In this document: piece by piece, positions 25,784 through 34,011 of the stretch | Numbering within the stretch: the stretch's first letter is position 1 | How the letters are laid out: the number at the start of each line of letters is the position of its first letter | Assembly: GCA_937898885.1 (NCBI GenBank) | Contig: CALDKD010000041.1 | Coordinates: 1-64,000 of the forward strand | DNA: 64,000 bases | Direction of reading: 5' to 3' | Origin: an uncultured Bacteroidales bacterium | GTDB lineage: Bacteria > Bacteroidota > Bacteroidia > Bacteroidales > Bacteroidaceae | Notes under the pieces: model-generated | What the model saw: the letters and a program-made list of their open reading frames with translations, nothing else | Databases searched by the model: none | Told to the model about the DNA's origin: nothing | Program-made: the position numbers and the translations under genes

Positions 25784-26119
25784 ATGGCTTCATCCTTGGA
25801 TTTCGTGCAGTATGTCTGCGACCAGATAGAGGGAACAGGAATCGTGAGGGCAAAGAAGATGTTCGGCGACTGGCTGGTGTATGTAGATGAGAAGCCGCTG
25901 ATACTTGTGTGCGACAACATCTGCTATATAAAGAAACTGCCTGAGCTTGAGACATTGATGTCCGATGCAGAGTGTGGCTATCCGTACGATGGAGCGCGGG
26001 AGCACTATATCCTGGACATTGATCACGCCGGTGAGGTGCGGAAAGTGGTGAGAATAGCATTGGATGTCATTCCCTTGCCGCAAAGGAAGCCAAGAAAAAA
26101 GAATACCCATATAGATTGA
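25784..26119 (+). CDS. TfoX N-terminal-domain protein
   Basis: A 111-residue cytoplasmic protein with a TfoX_N fold: VRAKKMFGDWLVYVDEKPLILVCDNICYIKKLPE is the conserved core. In gammaproteobacteria TfoX controls competence, but stand-alone Bacteroidetes members have no known role. The ATG at 25784 falls one base after the PHP stop, so it is translated from the same message. The tail is very basic (RKPRKKNTHID). Confidence 0.8.
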   Translation: MASSLDFVQYVCDQIEGTGIVRAKKMFGDWLVYVDEKPLILVCDNICYIKKLPELETLMSDAECGYPYDGAREHYILDIDHAGEVRKVVRIALDVIPLPQRKPRKKNTHID

Positions 26120-26170
26120 TTGCCTCGCAGGGAACCCTTTTGCCCTGACTTGAAAAAAAACAAGAATTCG

Positions 26171-26201
26171 TTTGCAGGAATGAATTTCATATTTAACTTT
26201 G
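26171..26201 (+). promoter_or_regulatory. Promoter of the DUF4153 gene cluster
   Basis: TTTG at 26171-26174, a 19-base spacer and TAACTTTG at 26194-26201: a complete Bacteroidetes promoter 22 bases before the first ATG. Confidence 0.75.
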
Positions 26202-26223
26202 CGGCACAAAGTACTTTTTAATT

Positions 26224-26820
26224 ATGATGACTAACGGAAACAACGAGGACAAAGTTGCGGAGATAGGCAGGACCTTGGAGGATGTCAGGAAGATAATGAG
26301 CCTGTCAACGCATTCACACATCAGTGGTTACATTCCATTGCTATGTGGCGTGTCTGCATTGCTGGGGAGTCTGGCGGCACATCGCTATCCCGAGCATATG
26401 CTGCTTGAGGCGTTAATCGTGCTTGTGGCGGCAATAGCTGTATTGTTCATTTTTACACTGATAGAGGCAAGAAAGAACGGCGTACCGCTAGCTTTCAGCA
26501 AGCGGAACCGCAGGATGTTCATCGGCCTGGCATTACCTATGTCTGTCGGCGGCATACTCTGTATAGCTATGCTGATGGCCGGCGTATATGACTGGCTGGT
26601 GCCGGTGATGCTTCTCTGCACGGGTCTTGGCGCTGTCAACCTCTCACAGAATACTGACAGAACGATAATGTGGGCCGGCATCGGCTTTATCCTTACAGGA
26701 GTAGCCGCCTGTTTTCTCAGACAGTACGCAATGTTTATATGGACATTGGGCTTTGGCTGGCTGGATTTACTGTATGGTATCATCCTATTATTGAAGAACA
26801 GGGATGGCGGGAAAAAGTGA
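26224..26820 (+). CDS. Multi-pass membrane protein of unknown function
   Basis: A 198-residue protein not recognised beyond its topology. A polar N-terminus of about 35 residues (NNEDKVAEIGRTLEDVRKIMSLS) is followed by roughly six hydrophobic segments in three or so hairpins (YIPLLCGVSALLGSL, ALIVLVAAIAVLFIFTLI, FIGLALPMSVGGILCIAMLM and others). It is the first gene of an operon; the downstream winged-helix regulator overlaps its 3' end by 17 bases, a pairing common for small membrane sensors or transport-like proteins in Bacteroidetes. Confidence 0.7.
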   Translation: MMTNGNNEDKVAEIGRTLEDVRKIMSLSTHSHISGYIPLLCGVSALLGSLAAHRYPEHMLLEALIVLVAAIAVLFIFTLIEARKNGVPLAFSKRNRRMFIGLALPMSVGGILCIAMLMAGVYDWLVPVMLLCTGLGAVNLSQNTDRTIMWAGIGFILTGVAACFLRQYAMFIWTLGFGWLDLLYGIILLLKNRDGGKK

Positions 26821-27127
26821 TGCCCAGAATCCGCTTGACGGGTACGACAGACTCTTTGAGAGCCGTGCGCGTCTGGAGATAATGTCTGTCCTGGCCGTGA
26901 ACGAGGAGTACGAGTACACTGGCCTGAAGACATTGCTCGGGCTTACAGACGGTAATCTGACATCGCACTTGCGCTCATTGGAGAATGCCGGTTATGTGGA
27001 GTTCCAGAAACGCTTTATGGGCCGCAAGCCAAATACCGTATATATGGCTACGGCTCTGGGGCGGGAGGCTTTCAAACGTCATCTGTCAGCGCTTGAGGCT
27101 CTCTGCCATTCATTGACACTCAAATAG
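26804..27127 (+). CDS. Winged-helix transcriptional regulator (HTH_34 type)
   Basis: A 107-residue MarR/ArsR-like regulator. The DNA-binding core RARLEIMSVLAVNEEYEYTGLKTLLGLTDGNLTSHLRSLENAGYVEFQKRFMGRKPNTVYMATALGREAF matches the stand-alone winged-helix family often found next to DUF4153 or small membrane proteins. No metal- or ligand-binding cysteines. It overlaps the upstream gene by 17 bases, so it probably autoregulates the operon. Confidence 0.85.
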   Translation: MAGKSDAQNPLDGYDRLFESRARLEIMSVLAVNEEYEYTGLKTLLGLTDGNLTSHLRSLENAGYVEFQKRFMGRKPNTVYMATALGREAFKRHLSALEALCHSLTLK

Positions 27128-27149
27128 CCTAACTTAAATAACTGAGAAG

Positions 27150-28790
27150 ATGAAGTCTGGTATAATAAGCAAATACCTCAGTCTGGAGAAACTGGGAAAT
27201 GACCTTCGTGAAATAGTTGTACGCTTCCCTGTGGAGCTGGTGCTGTGCGTGGCTTTCACTGTAATCGGCCTGATATTCGGCAATAATGGCGAGAGTGAGC
27301 TGTTTGCCAAGATGGAGTTCTTCCCGATATGCGGTCTGGTCTGCCTTGCCGTAAACTTCCTTACATCCGGCCAGAGACGCTGGCCATATTATTTGTCGAT
27401 AGTGGTGGCAATTCCGGTGCTGGCATTGAATATGGCTGATTATACCGATAGTTTTGGCTACGGCTTCGGGCTGCTGCTCAGTTTCCTGCTGCTGTTCCTG
27501 TGCCGCAGGAATGCCAAAGAGAACGCGCCTTTCAGCGCCAACTTCGTAACCGTAATCAGCGACTTCGTCATTGCCGGCATTTTTGTGGGTATTCTGCTGG
27601 CCGTGATTTATGCCGTACTCGGCTCGCTGACCTATCTGTTTGATATTGACGACAAGATTCTGAGCTACGGTTTCCAGTGGCCGCTCTTCCTGTTTGGCCC
27701 GCTCTTCTTCTGCCTCAGGTGCGACAGTCACGGCCAGCAGGGATTCAATACAACCGTACCGCCGTTCATCAGATTTATCTCCAAGTATATAGTATCTCCT
27801 GCGATAATCATCTATACCGTCATCCTTTATGCCTATGTGGCGCGCGCTGTTATTACAATGTCGCTCCCGCTTGGCGGCGTGGCAGCAATGGTGATGGCAT
27901 ACTTTCTGGTAGCGGTAGGCGGCAAGATGCTGGACGAGGCGGCCGGAATTCCCACATACGGCTGGTTCTACAAGCATCTGCACTGGATAGTGATACCTAT
28001 TCTGGCGCTGTTCTGGTGGGGCCTGACCTACCGCATCCGTACATACGCCCTTACTGACTCGCGCGTCTATCTGATTGGAGCTGGTGTGGTGATGACCGTT
28101 GTATCTGTAATGATGGCCGTCCGCACTCTGAACCGTTACCGCCTGTTCGCATTGCTGGCAGCTTGCGTGATAATCATATTGACATATATTCCTGGAATAT
28201 CAGCCAAGAGTATCGGCATTGCCAGTCAGAAGGCCCGTATGGAGCGGATAGCAGACTCGCTTGGACTGCGCGACGCGGCAACCGGCAAGCTGCGTGAGTC
28301 CATACATCTTGCAGATTACGATAAGGACCAGCTGCACGAGCTGGCCGAGGCATATAATTACCTTTCGCGCGAGATGGGCAAGGAGAGGCTGGAGGCTATG
28401 GCTGGCAGTCTGGACTATAACGACATCCTGTATCACGACAACGAATGGTCCGATTTCTTCCGCCCATACGATATTCAGCCTCCTTTGGATAAATATCCAT
28501 ACTTACTTGGCAATTTGTATGGCAGGGGAGGGAAAGGCAGGTATTCGGTTGAGGACAACCGCCTGATGGTGTATCGTAGTGACAAACTGATTCTGGACTC
28601 ACCGATAGATACTGTGGAGCTGGAACGCGCATACAATACATCTGCAGGGCCATCTGACAACGTCTTTGTTATGAGCAATGACTCTATTCTCCTGGTAATT
28701 GACGCATACACCCGCACGGCCAACAGCGAGTGGACAGTGTCGTACGGCTATGAATGCTGGCTGTTCGGCTCGAGACCGCTTGAGCAGTAA
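27150..28790 (+). CDS. DUF4153 membrane protein
   Basis: A 546-residue integral membrane protein. The N-terminal 350 or so residues hold about ten hydrophobic segments (VELVLCVAFTVIGLIF, FGLLLSFLLLFL, ITMSLPLGGVAAMVMAYFLV), and the rest (from about 370) is a soluble, charged domain likely to face the periplasm or cytoplasm. It belongs to the DUF4153 family, of unknown biochemical role. It lies 22 bases after the winged-helix gene in the same operon. Confidence 0.8.
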   Translation: MKSGIISKYLSLEKLGNDLREIVVRFPVELVLCVAFTVIGLIFGNNGESELFAKMEFFPICGLVCLAVNFLTSGQRRWPYYLSIVVAIPVLALNMADYTDSFGYGFGLLLSFLLLFLCRRNAKENAPFSANFVTVISDFVIAGIFVGILLAVIYAVLGSLTYLFDIDDKILSYGFQWPLFLFGPLFFCLRCDSHGQQGFNTTVPPFIRFISKYIVSPAIIIYTVILYAYVARAVITMSLPLGGVAAMVMAYFLVAVGGKMLDEAAGIPTYGWFYKHLHWIVIPILALFWWGLTYRIRTYALTDSRVYLIGAGVVMTVVSVMMAVRTLNRYRLFALLAACVIIILTYIPGISAKSIGIASQKARMERIADSLGLRDAATGKLRESIHLADYDKDQLHELAEAYNYLSREMGKERLEAMAGSLDYNDILYHDNEWSDFFRPYDIQPPLDKYPYLLGNLYGRGGKGRYSVEDNRLMVYRSDKLILDSPIDTVELERAYNTSAGPSDNVFVMSNDSILLVIDAYTRTANSEWTVSYGYECWLFGSRPLEQ

Positions 28791-28832
28791 GCATCGTGAA
28801 GTGAAGTAGCAAATTGTCTAACTATAAGATAT

Positions 28833-29096
28833 ATGATTATGCAAAGAACTAAATTGGAGAGATTCATTATGCTGCTCGCATACGCGGCACTGATTTTCGG
28901 TACACTTGTCACTATCCTTGTAAGCAAGTGCACCCTTGAGTCTGGCTTGGATATGTGCGTGCCACGGGCGATAGCCGAGTTCGTCTGCGGAGTTGCCGCA
29001 TCGGTAGTGATATGGGCGGTATTGGCTCAGATTGTCAAAATCTCAGACCGTCTGCGGAACATAGAGAGTAAACTGGACAATACCCCTCACTCATAA
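28833..29096 (+). CDS. Small two-pass membrane protein
   Basis: An 87-residue protein with two transmembrane helices (MLLAYAALIFGTLVTILVSK and AIAEFVCGVAASVVIWAVLAQIV) and a short charged C-terminal tail (ISDRLRNIESKLDN) that could form a coiled coil. Not recognised. It follows the DUF4153 gene on the same strand after 42 bases and may belong to the same operon. A second in-frame ATG two codons in is an alternative start. Confidence 0.6.
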   Translation: MIMQRTKLERFIMLLAYAALIFGTLVTILVSKCTLESGLDMCVPRAIAEFVCGVAASVVIWAVLAQIVKISDRLRNIESKLDNTPHS

Positions 29097-29199
29097 GAAC
29101 CTGTTTTGAGATGTCTCGTGCAAAAGGAAACAGAGAATGGGAAATACCTTCAAGACTCAAATACTCCCTATAACTTTATTGATTTATTGAAATACCGCT

Positions 29200-29207
29200 T
29201 ATCTTTG
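29200..29207 (+). promoter_or_regulatory. Putative -7 element of the large lipoprotein gene
   Basis: TATCTTTG, matching TAnnTTTG, 44 bases before ATG 29252. No clear -33 box. Confidence 0.45.
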
Positions 29208-29251
29208 GAAGTGATAGTATTCCGACGGACTCACGTTAATAATTGATAATT

Positions 29252-31234
29252 ATGAATAGAATAACAAACGCAGGCGGAAAGCAGGCAGTGACCCCGGTGG
29301 TTATGCTGATTGTTTGCATAATTGCTATGGCTTCCTGCAAAAGCGCATTGGTAACATCAAAGCCTGAGATACAGCAGGCTTCCGTAAGCAACGGCTATCC
29401 CGCGTTTGAGGACGGCAAGGTGTGGCTCAACCAGGACGGCACAGCCCGGGTACGGACATTCGATGGGGTAGAGGTCACTATGAAATCGGACAAGGTGGCA
29501 TCGTATCTGGCAAAGTACAAGGGCTACAATACCACACGTATGTCAATCAGACCCACCTATCCCATTGACGGGCTGGCCGATGTTCAGCGGTATGCGGAGC
29601 AGCTGTACGCCAAGGGTATCAAGGTAAGTGTGGCAGGCAATGATGAGATGCTTGAGAACATGACTATGCCTGAGTATCGTCGTGCGCGCATCTATGACTG
29701 TGGGAACGGAGAGTACCGCTTTGAGCTGGACTGCAACTCACAGTTTGACTATCAGAAGAAATATCCCAACCTGACCATCACCGGCAGCGTTGAGCTTATG
29801 GAGAAATGGATCTCGATGTTTGACGGTCACGGAGTGGCAATATATCCGGAGTCGATGCCATACGCTGATGCCGCCCGAATGGCCGAGGCTGCCTGGAAGA
29901 GCGGCAAGGGACAGGTGTCTCTTATTGACAGGAAAAAGGTTGTCATCACAGTGATACCGGCTGAAAGCAAGCTGGAGGATGAGTACCCCGGCTGTACTGC
30001 CGCCGAGGTGGCTGAGCGCCTGAACGCTAAGGTCACGACAGACTATTACGCAAAAGGCACACGCCTGCAAGAGCCGCGAAACGACTATAATGCAGAGTCC
30101 AGGTTCTTTCACGTATCTGATGTGATAAGGACTCCCGATGAGACCATATTGACATACTCGGCCTGGCAAGGTCCGGACCTGTGGCTTACCGCAATATGCG
30201 ACAACGAGCTGTATGCCGACGGCAAGTTGTACAAGTCAACCCGTCACGAGGGTCTGAACGGTTTTGAGGACGCATATTTCTGGAGTCCGGATGACGGCAC
30301 ATACATTATGAACGAGCATTTTCCGCCACTGCCTGATGATGTTGAGACGGTGGATTTGCGTGATGCCGAATCACACTCGCTCATTATTAAGAATCTGCAG
30401 GTATCTCCGAATGCCAAGGCTGAGAGGAATTACACCTCAAGGCCATTCTATGGCGTGCAGCAGATACTGAGACAGAGCCAGCCTCATCCTGACCAGCCTG
30501 ATGTGATATCAGTACAGAAGGGCGATTTCTCCGACAAGGAGACTGTGATTTATATGCAGATGGCCATATTGGAGCCTCGTACATTCTTAGGGTATGTGGG
30601 CAGCGATTTCAAGCTCACACTGGCCGATGGGCAGACGCTTAATGCTGTAAGAGTGGATGGCGTGCCGACGGACGAGGACTTTGACCGCCACGGCGACCAC
30701 GTGACCACACCATTCCAGCTTGTTTTCCCGCCTATCTCCGTTGAGGATTGGACCAAGGGTGAGCATCATCTTACTGGTGTTGTCTGTCACGAGGATGTGG
30801 ATTTTGCCATTAACGGCCAGAGCAGTGCCATCCTGACATCTACAGCCCCTGCGGTTGAGTTCCCGGAGAAGACATTCACGATATGCAGTGTCAGCATTGC
30901 CTTGAAAACAATTTCGCAAATGCCGAAGCCTACTCGCATCGCCTCCATAACATTTGACGGTAAGGACAAGATGATTGTCAAAGGCGATGAGTCGGGTATT
31001 CTTGGTGACGGAGAGTTCACAATATCCGACAGGAAAATAATCTCCGGCAATCAGGGGCAGATCACGATAACCGGTAACGGAAAGGAATTCGTTATGAAGA
31101 CTTCCCACATATCGGCATTAGGCATTGACCTTTATGAAATGGAGAGTCTGAGCACGGACGGTCAGCCCGGTTTCAGCATCTCAATGATTGATCAGACCAA
31201 GGTTAAGGACCAATATGTGGTTGGCGGCGACTGA
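29252..31234 (+). CDS. Large lipoprotein of unknown function
   Basis: A 660-residue lipoprotein with lipobox AMASC. I do not recognise the family. Two segments look alike: RMSIRPTYPIDGLADVQRY with AEQLYAKGIKVSV (about 95-125) and a second around 190-220 (IYPESMPYADAARMAEAA then KGQVSLID). Their strand-helix-strand pattern resembles the ExbD/TolR periplasmic fold. The C-terminal third is strand-rich (ISDRKIISGNQGQITITG). No catalytic motif is visible. The first ATG of the reading frame is at 29252; the longer ORF starts at TTG. It has its own promoter core and lies between the DUF4153 operon and the fluoride channel gene. Confidence 0.6.
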   Translation: MNRITNAGGKQAVTPVVMLIVCIIAMASCKSALVTSKPEIQQASVSNGYPAFEDGKVWLNQDGTARVRTFDGVEVTMKSDKVASYLAKYKGYNTTRMSIRPTYPIDGLADVQRYAEQLYAKGIKVSVAGNDEMLENMTMPEYRRARIYDCGNGEYRFELDCNSQFDYQKKYPNLTITGSVELMEKWISMFDGHGVAIYPESMPYADAARMAEAAWKSGKGQVSLIDRKKVVITVIPAESKLEDEYPGCTAAEVAERLNAKVTTDYYAKGTRLQEPRNDYNAESRFFHVSDVIRTPDETILTYSAWQGPDLWLTAICDNELYADGKLYKSTRHEGLNGFEDAYFWSPDDGTYIMNEHFPPLPDDVETVDLRDAESHSLIIKNLQVSPNAKAERNYTSRPFYGVQQILRQSQPHPDQPDVISVQKGDFSDKETVIYMQMAILEPRTFLGYVGSDFKLTLADGQTLNAVRVDGVPTDEDFDRHGDHVTTPFQLVFPPISVEDWTKGEHHLTGVVCHEDVDFAINGQSSAILTSTAPAVEFPEKTFTICSVSIALKTISQMPKPTRIASITFDGKDKMIVKGDESGILGDGEFTISDRKIISGNQGQITITGNGKEFVMKTSHISALGIDLYEMESLSTDGQPGFSISMIDQTKVKDQYVVGGD

Positions 31235-31247
31235 ATTAACCGCCATC

Positions 31248-31277
31248 TTTGTGCGGCGGAAAAATTAGCTATATTTG
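31248..31277 (+). promoter_or_regulatory. Promoter of crcB
   Basis: TTTG at 31248-31251, an 18-base spacer, TATATTTG at 31270-31277; the ATG follows 25 bases later. The leader is too short to hold a fluoride riboswitch. Confidence 0.65.
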
Positions 31278-31302
31278 CATCTGTAAGCCCAGATTATTCA
31301 GT

Positions 31303-31671
31303 ATGTTCAAGACGATATTAATAGTAGGTGCCGGCAGTTTCGTTGGCGGAGTGTCCAGATATCTGGTATCCTCGCTGATGAGGGGAGGGGCCGCGGGCTT
31401 TCCCTGGGGAACCCTGACGGTCAATCTGCTGGGGTGTTTCCTGATAGGGCTTATAGGTGGCCTTTTGTTGAGGGCAACGGAGCCTTCCGGTGGTTGGAGC
31501 TTTCTGCTGATAACCGGTTTCTGCGGCAGCTTTACAACATTCTCAACCTTCTCAAGGGAGAGTCTGGCCATGCTACAGTGTCATAACATAGCAGGTTTCT
31601 CGGCTTACATTGCCGTCAGCATCATTGCCGGTATCGCACTGACTGCATTCGGGTACTGGCTTGCCAGGTAA
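31303..31671 (+). CDS. crcB: Fluoride ion channel CrcB/Fluc
   Basis: A 122-residue four-helix membrane protein that dimerises to expel fluoride. The family motifs are GAGSFVGGVSRYLV in helix 1, FPWGTLTVNLLGCFLIGLI in helix 2 (conserved Asn) and TGFCGSFTTFSTF in helix 3 (the phenylalanine-lined pore and central sodium site). Start at ATG 31303; the ORF to 31249 is TTG-initiated and runs through the promoter. It is a single gene with its own promoter and terminator. Confidence 0.93.
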   Translation: MFKTILIVGAGSFVGGVSRYLVSSLMRGGAAGFPWGTLTVNLLGCFLIGLIGGLLLRATEPSGGWSFLLITGFCGSFTTFSTFSRESLAMLQCHNIAGFSAYIAVSIIAGIALTAFGYWLAR

Positions 31672-31691
31672 GGTCAACTTGAGTCATATTT

Positions 31692-31735
31692 TTGAGTCGA
31701 CTCAAACGATGGTTTGGGCCGGCTCAATTTTTTTT
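31692..31735 (+). terminator. Rho-independent terminator after crcB
   Basis: Bases 31692-31706 pair with 31713-31727 (14 of 15 positions, two or three G-U wobbles) around a CGATGG loop, followed by eight T. The first arm lies within a 16-base perfect palindrome, TTTGAGTCGACTCAAA (31691-31706). Confidence 0.75.
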
Positions 31736-31750
31736 ATAGCGTTTTTTTAG

Positions 31751-31952
31751 GCTCACCCGAAAATCAGTGGTGGTAAGCGTAGATATTAGCTAGTCTGAAA
31801 AGGATGCCTATAGTTACGCTCGTTTCGTTTCATTATTTGAAACGAAATAAATATAGTTAGAGAAATTTCGTTTCATTATTTGAAATGAAATGAGCGAGGC
31901 TTCGGCAAGTAATGGCTTAAGCTTGATTACCCCCATATTTTTTCGGGTGAGC
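31751..31952. mobile_element. MITE-like element with 13-bp TIRs and 10-bp flanking duplication
   Basis: A 202-bp non-coding block bounded by perfect 13-bp terminal inverted repeats: GCTCACCCGAAAA at 31751-31763 and its reverse complement at 31940-31952. The ends abut identical 10-bp direct repeats, GTTTTTTTAG at 31741-31750 and 31953-31962, as expected of a target-site duplication. Inside are two copies of a hairpin repeat. No transposase is encoded, so movement would need an enzyme supplied elsewhere. Part of the direct repeat is a T-run, which slightly weakens the argument. It sits between crcB and the 3' end of the serine hydrolase gene. Confidence 0.65.
31823..31890. repeat. Two hairpin repeats inside the MITE-like element
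   Basis: TTTCGTTTCA-TTATT-TGAAACGAAA at 31823-31847 is a perfect 10-bp stem with a 5-base loop; it recurs at 31866-31890 with one base changed in the second arm (TGAAATGAAA). The two are 43 bp apart. Outer bases (CGCTCG on the left, GAGCG on the right) extend the symmetry. Confidence 0.85.
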
Positions 31953-31963
31953 GTTTTTTTAGT

Positions 31964-33022
31964 TTAAAGAACGTCGTACAGATGGTCCCATACGCCCTCA
32001 AGCTCATCCTCAAGACGGCCCTCGTCGGCGGTCACGGCTATTACGGCGTTTTTCTCCGGGAACACCATTATATACTGACCGCGGGCGCCGTCAGCACGGT
32101 AGCCTCCGGGGGTGTTGCGCCAGATCTGATACCCATAGCCCTGCATCCACGGATTGTTCTCTGTGGTCATATTGTTCCCGGCACAAGCCTCGGCGGTCCA
32201 GCCTGCCGGACGGCTGTCAACCTGCCTCCTCGAAGCCTCGGCTATCCATTCCGCAGGAATAAGCTGCTGCTGCTGCCACATGCCGTTTTGCAGTAACAGC
32301 TGGCCCATCTTGGCAAGATCCTCGGTCTTGAGGTAAAGGCCCCAGCCTCCGCAATTGATACCCTGCGGGCTTTCCTCCCACTTTGGATAGTCAATGCCTA
32401 AGGGATCGAACAGACGTGGCTTCAGGTAGTCAACCACTTTCTGCCCGGTTACTTTCTGTACTATGGCAGAGACCATATATGTGCCCATACTGTTGTACCA
32501 GAAGTATGTGCCGGGAGTATGCTCTACAGGCCAGGCAAGGAATGAGGATACCCAGTCCGTTTTCCTGCCGCCACGCTTCGGCTCCACGGAGTGGCCACAA
32601 TTCATTGTAAGCAAGTCTCGCACCGTCATTGCGGCAAGATTATCGCTCACGGTATCAGGCAAGTTGTCCGGGAAGAACGATATAACCTTGTCATCAAGGC
32701 TTAGAAGTCCTTCTTTAATAGCCATTCCAGCCGCCATTGACGTGAATGTCTTGCTCACGGAATGAAGCACATGCGGCTTGTCAGGCGAGCCTCCGTTCAT
32801 CCAGTGCTCAATCACAACCTTGCCATCTTTCAGTATCATTATACTCTGAACTTTCTGCTTATCCTGCTCCACGAAAGCAAGATAATCCTGAAAAGCGCTC
32901 TCCAGCCCGGCAGTAGCCTTGCCACGAGGCAGTCCGCCGTCATAGCTGCCGGAACATCCACTTATAAGCAGTCCTGCTGTCATTGCCAACCCTAACAATC
33001 CAAGTCTTCTCATATTACACAT
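31964..33022 (-). CDS. Beta-lactamase-family serine hydrolase lipoprotein
   Basis: A 352-residue class-C-like serine hydrolase with a lipobox (LLISGC). The SxxK motif is Ser88-Val-Ser-Lys91 (HSVSKTFTSM), the tyrosine motif is Tyr176 (WYNSMG), and HxG-like residues are expected near the C-terminus. Such proteins include esterases, D-aminopeptidases and carboxypeptidases; there is no reason to call it an antibiotic-resistance enzyme. It starts 5 bases after the stop of the metallo-hydrolase gene. ATG 33013 is an alternative start. Its stop codon is one base from the flank of the MITE-like element. Confidence 0.82.
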   Translation of the reverse strand: MCNMRRLGLLGLAMTAGLLISGCSGSYDGGLPRGKATAGLESAFQDYLAFVEQDKQKVQSIMILKDGKVVIEHWMNGGSPDKPHVLHSVSKTFTSMAAGMAIKEGLLSLDDKVISFFPDNLPDTVSDNLAAMTVRDLLTMNCGHSVEPKRGGRKTDWVSSFLAWPVEHTPGTYFWYNSMGTYMVSAIVQKVTGQKVVDYLKPRLFDPLGIDYPKWEESPQGINCGGWGLYLKTEDLAKMGQLLLQNGMWQQQQLIPAEWIAEASRRQVDSRPAGWTAEACAGNNMTTENNPWMQGYGYQIWRNTPGGYRADGARGQYIMVFPEKNAVIAVTADEGRLEDELEGVWDHLYDVL

Positions 33023-33027
33023 ATTGT

Positions 33028-33933
33028 CTATTTAACCATTTGACTATTATAGTTGAAGCGTACGCCCTCGTAGGTGATGCGGCGGTTAAGTCCCATACCC
33101 GATGAGGTTATCTCTCCCTCCCTACGGCCGGCAAGCACATCGCTTGCCAGTACCCACAAGTCATAGACACGCTTTGATGTCTCGGCATTTGTGCCGTCAA
33201 AGTGGCCGGGAAGCATGTAGTATATCTGTTGGTCGCACATCATTCTGAGTGTCTCCTCTGCTGTCTTGATGAAGGTTGACAACTCGCAGGTCATAAGAAG
33301 ATTGGTGCTGCCGAACGCGTCGCCGCTTATTGCGAGATGGTTCTCACGGTCTATGAGCAACACGGAGTCGCGTGTGTGGCCAGGGGCATGGAACACCTCA
33401 AGCGTCCTGCCGCCAAGGTCAAACATCTGATGATTGCTCATATAACTGACCTTGCCGTCGTAGCCTTTTGGCGGGTTGATGCCATCGGCCTTTGTCATCC
33501 ATATCTCCTTGAACCACTTTACTGAGCCTGCGTGGTCACCGTGCGTATGAGTCAGAACTACCGTTACCGGTTTACTGGTGATTCCTGCCACAATCTCATC
33601 AAGATGGTCCATACGGGTGCCGGTATCAATCAGCAGAGCCTTCTCCTGGCCCTCCACGATATATACTGACTCATTATATGTACGGTGACCGTTTCCCACC
33701 CAGAGATGGTCGTTGATTTGATGAAACACTACATCTGGTCCCTCATAGACCAACTTGTAGTCCATCTTCAGAGTTGAGGCATTCGGGTCGTCTGACGGCT
33801 TGGAATCCTGCGGGAAGGATTCAGGCCCAATAGCCTCTCTTGCAAATGACGGAATCGTGCCTAGAACCGCAGCTCCCGCGACTGCAGCGCCCATCCGCTT
33901 GATGGCGCTTCTTCGTGTAATCCCATTCTCCAT
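33028..33933 (-). CDS. Exported metallo-beta-lactamase-fold hydrolase
   Basis: A 301-residue protein with a twin-arginine-like leader (TRRSAIKRMGAAVAGAAVLG) and an MBL-fold domain. The metal motif is HTHGDH at 129-134; GHTRDS and GDAFGS supply further ligands. It is a likely hydrolase of unknown substrate. With the serine hydrolase 5 bases downstream it forms a two-gene exported-hydrolase operon. The N-terminal RR pair suggests export after folding with metal, but a standard signal peptide is also possible. Confidence 0.82.
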   Translation of the reverse strand: MENGITRRSAIKRMGAAVAGAAVLGTIPSFAREAIGPESFPQDSKPSDDPNASTLKMDYKLVYEGPDVVFHQINDHLWVGNGHRTYNESVYIVEGQEKALLIDTGTRMDHLDEIVAGITSKPVTVVLTHTHGDHAGSVKWFKEIWMTKADGINPPKGYDGKVSYMSNHQMFDLGGRTLEVFHAPGHTRDSVLLIDRENHLAISGDAFGSTNLLMTCELSTFIKTAEETLRMMCDQQIYYMLPGHFDGTNAETSKRVYDLWVLASDVLAGRREGEITSSGMGLNRRITYEGVRFNYNSQMVK

Positions 33934-34011
33934 ATCCGGTTACTAATTCTCTTTTAATGCTGCTAAAATTAGGCATATTTCATTATATTTACACCACTAA
34001 AACACGAAAAT

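Noticed and set aside
31278..31302. Fluoride riboswitch before crcB
   Set aside because: The transcribed leader would be about 20 bases, too short for the crcB RNA motif, and no matching sequence was seen.
31823..31890. Possible minimal CRISPR array
   Set aside because: Only two repeat units, each a self-complementary hairpin, with one 18-bp spacer and no cas genes. The MITE-like context explains it better.
31964..33933. Beta-lactam resistance cassette (serine hydrolase plus MBL-fold protein)
   Set aside because: Both belong to broad hydrolase superfamilies and lack signatures of true beta-lactamases; no mobile resistance context is present.
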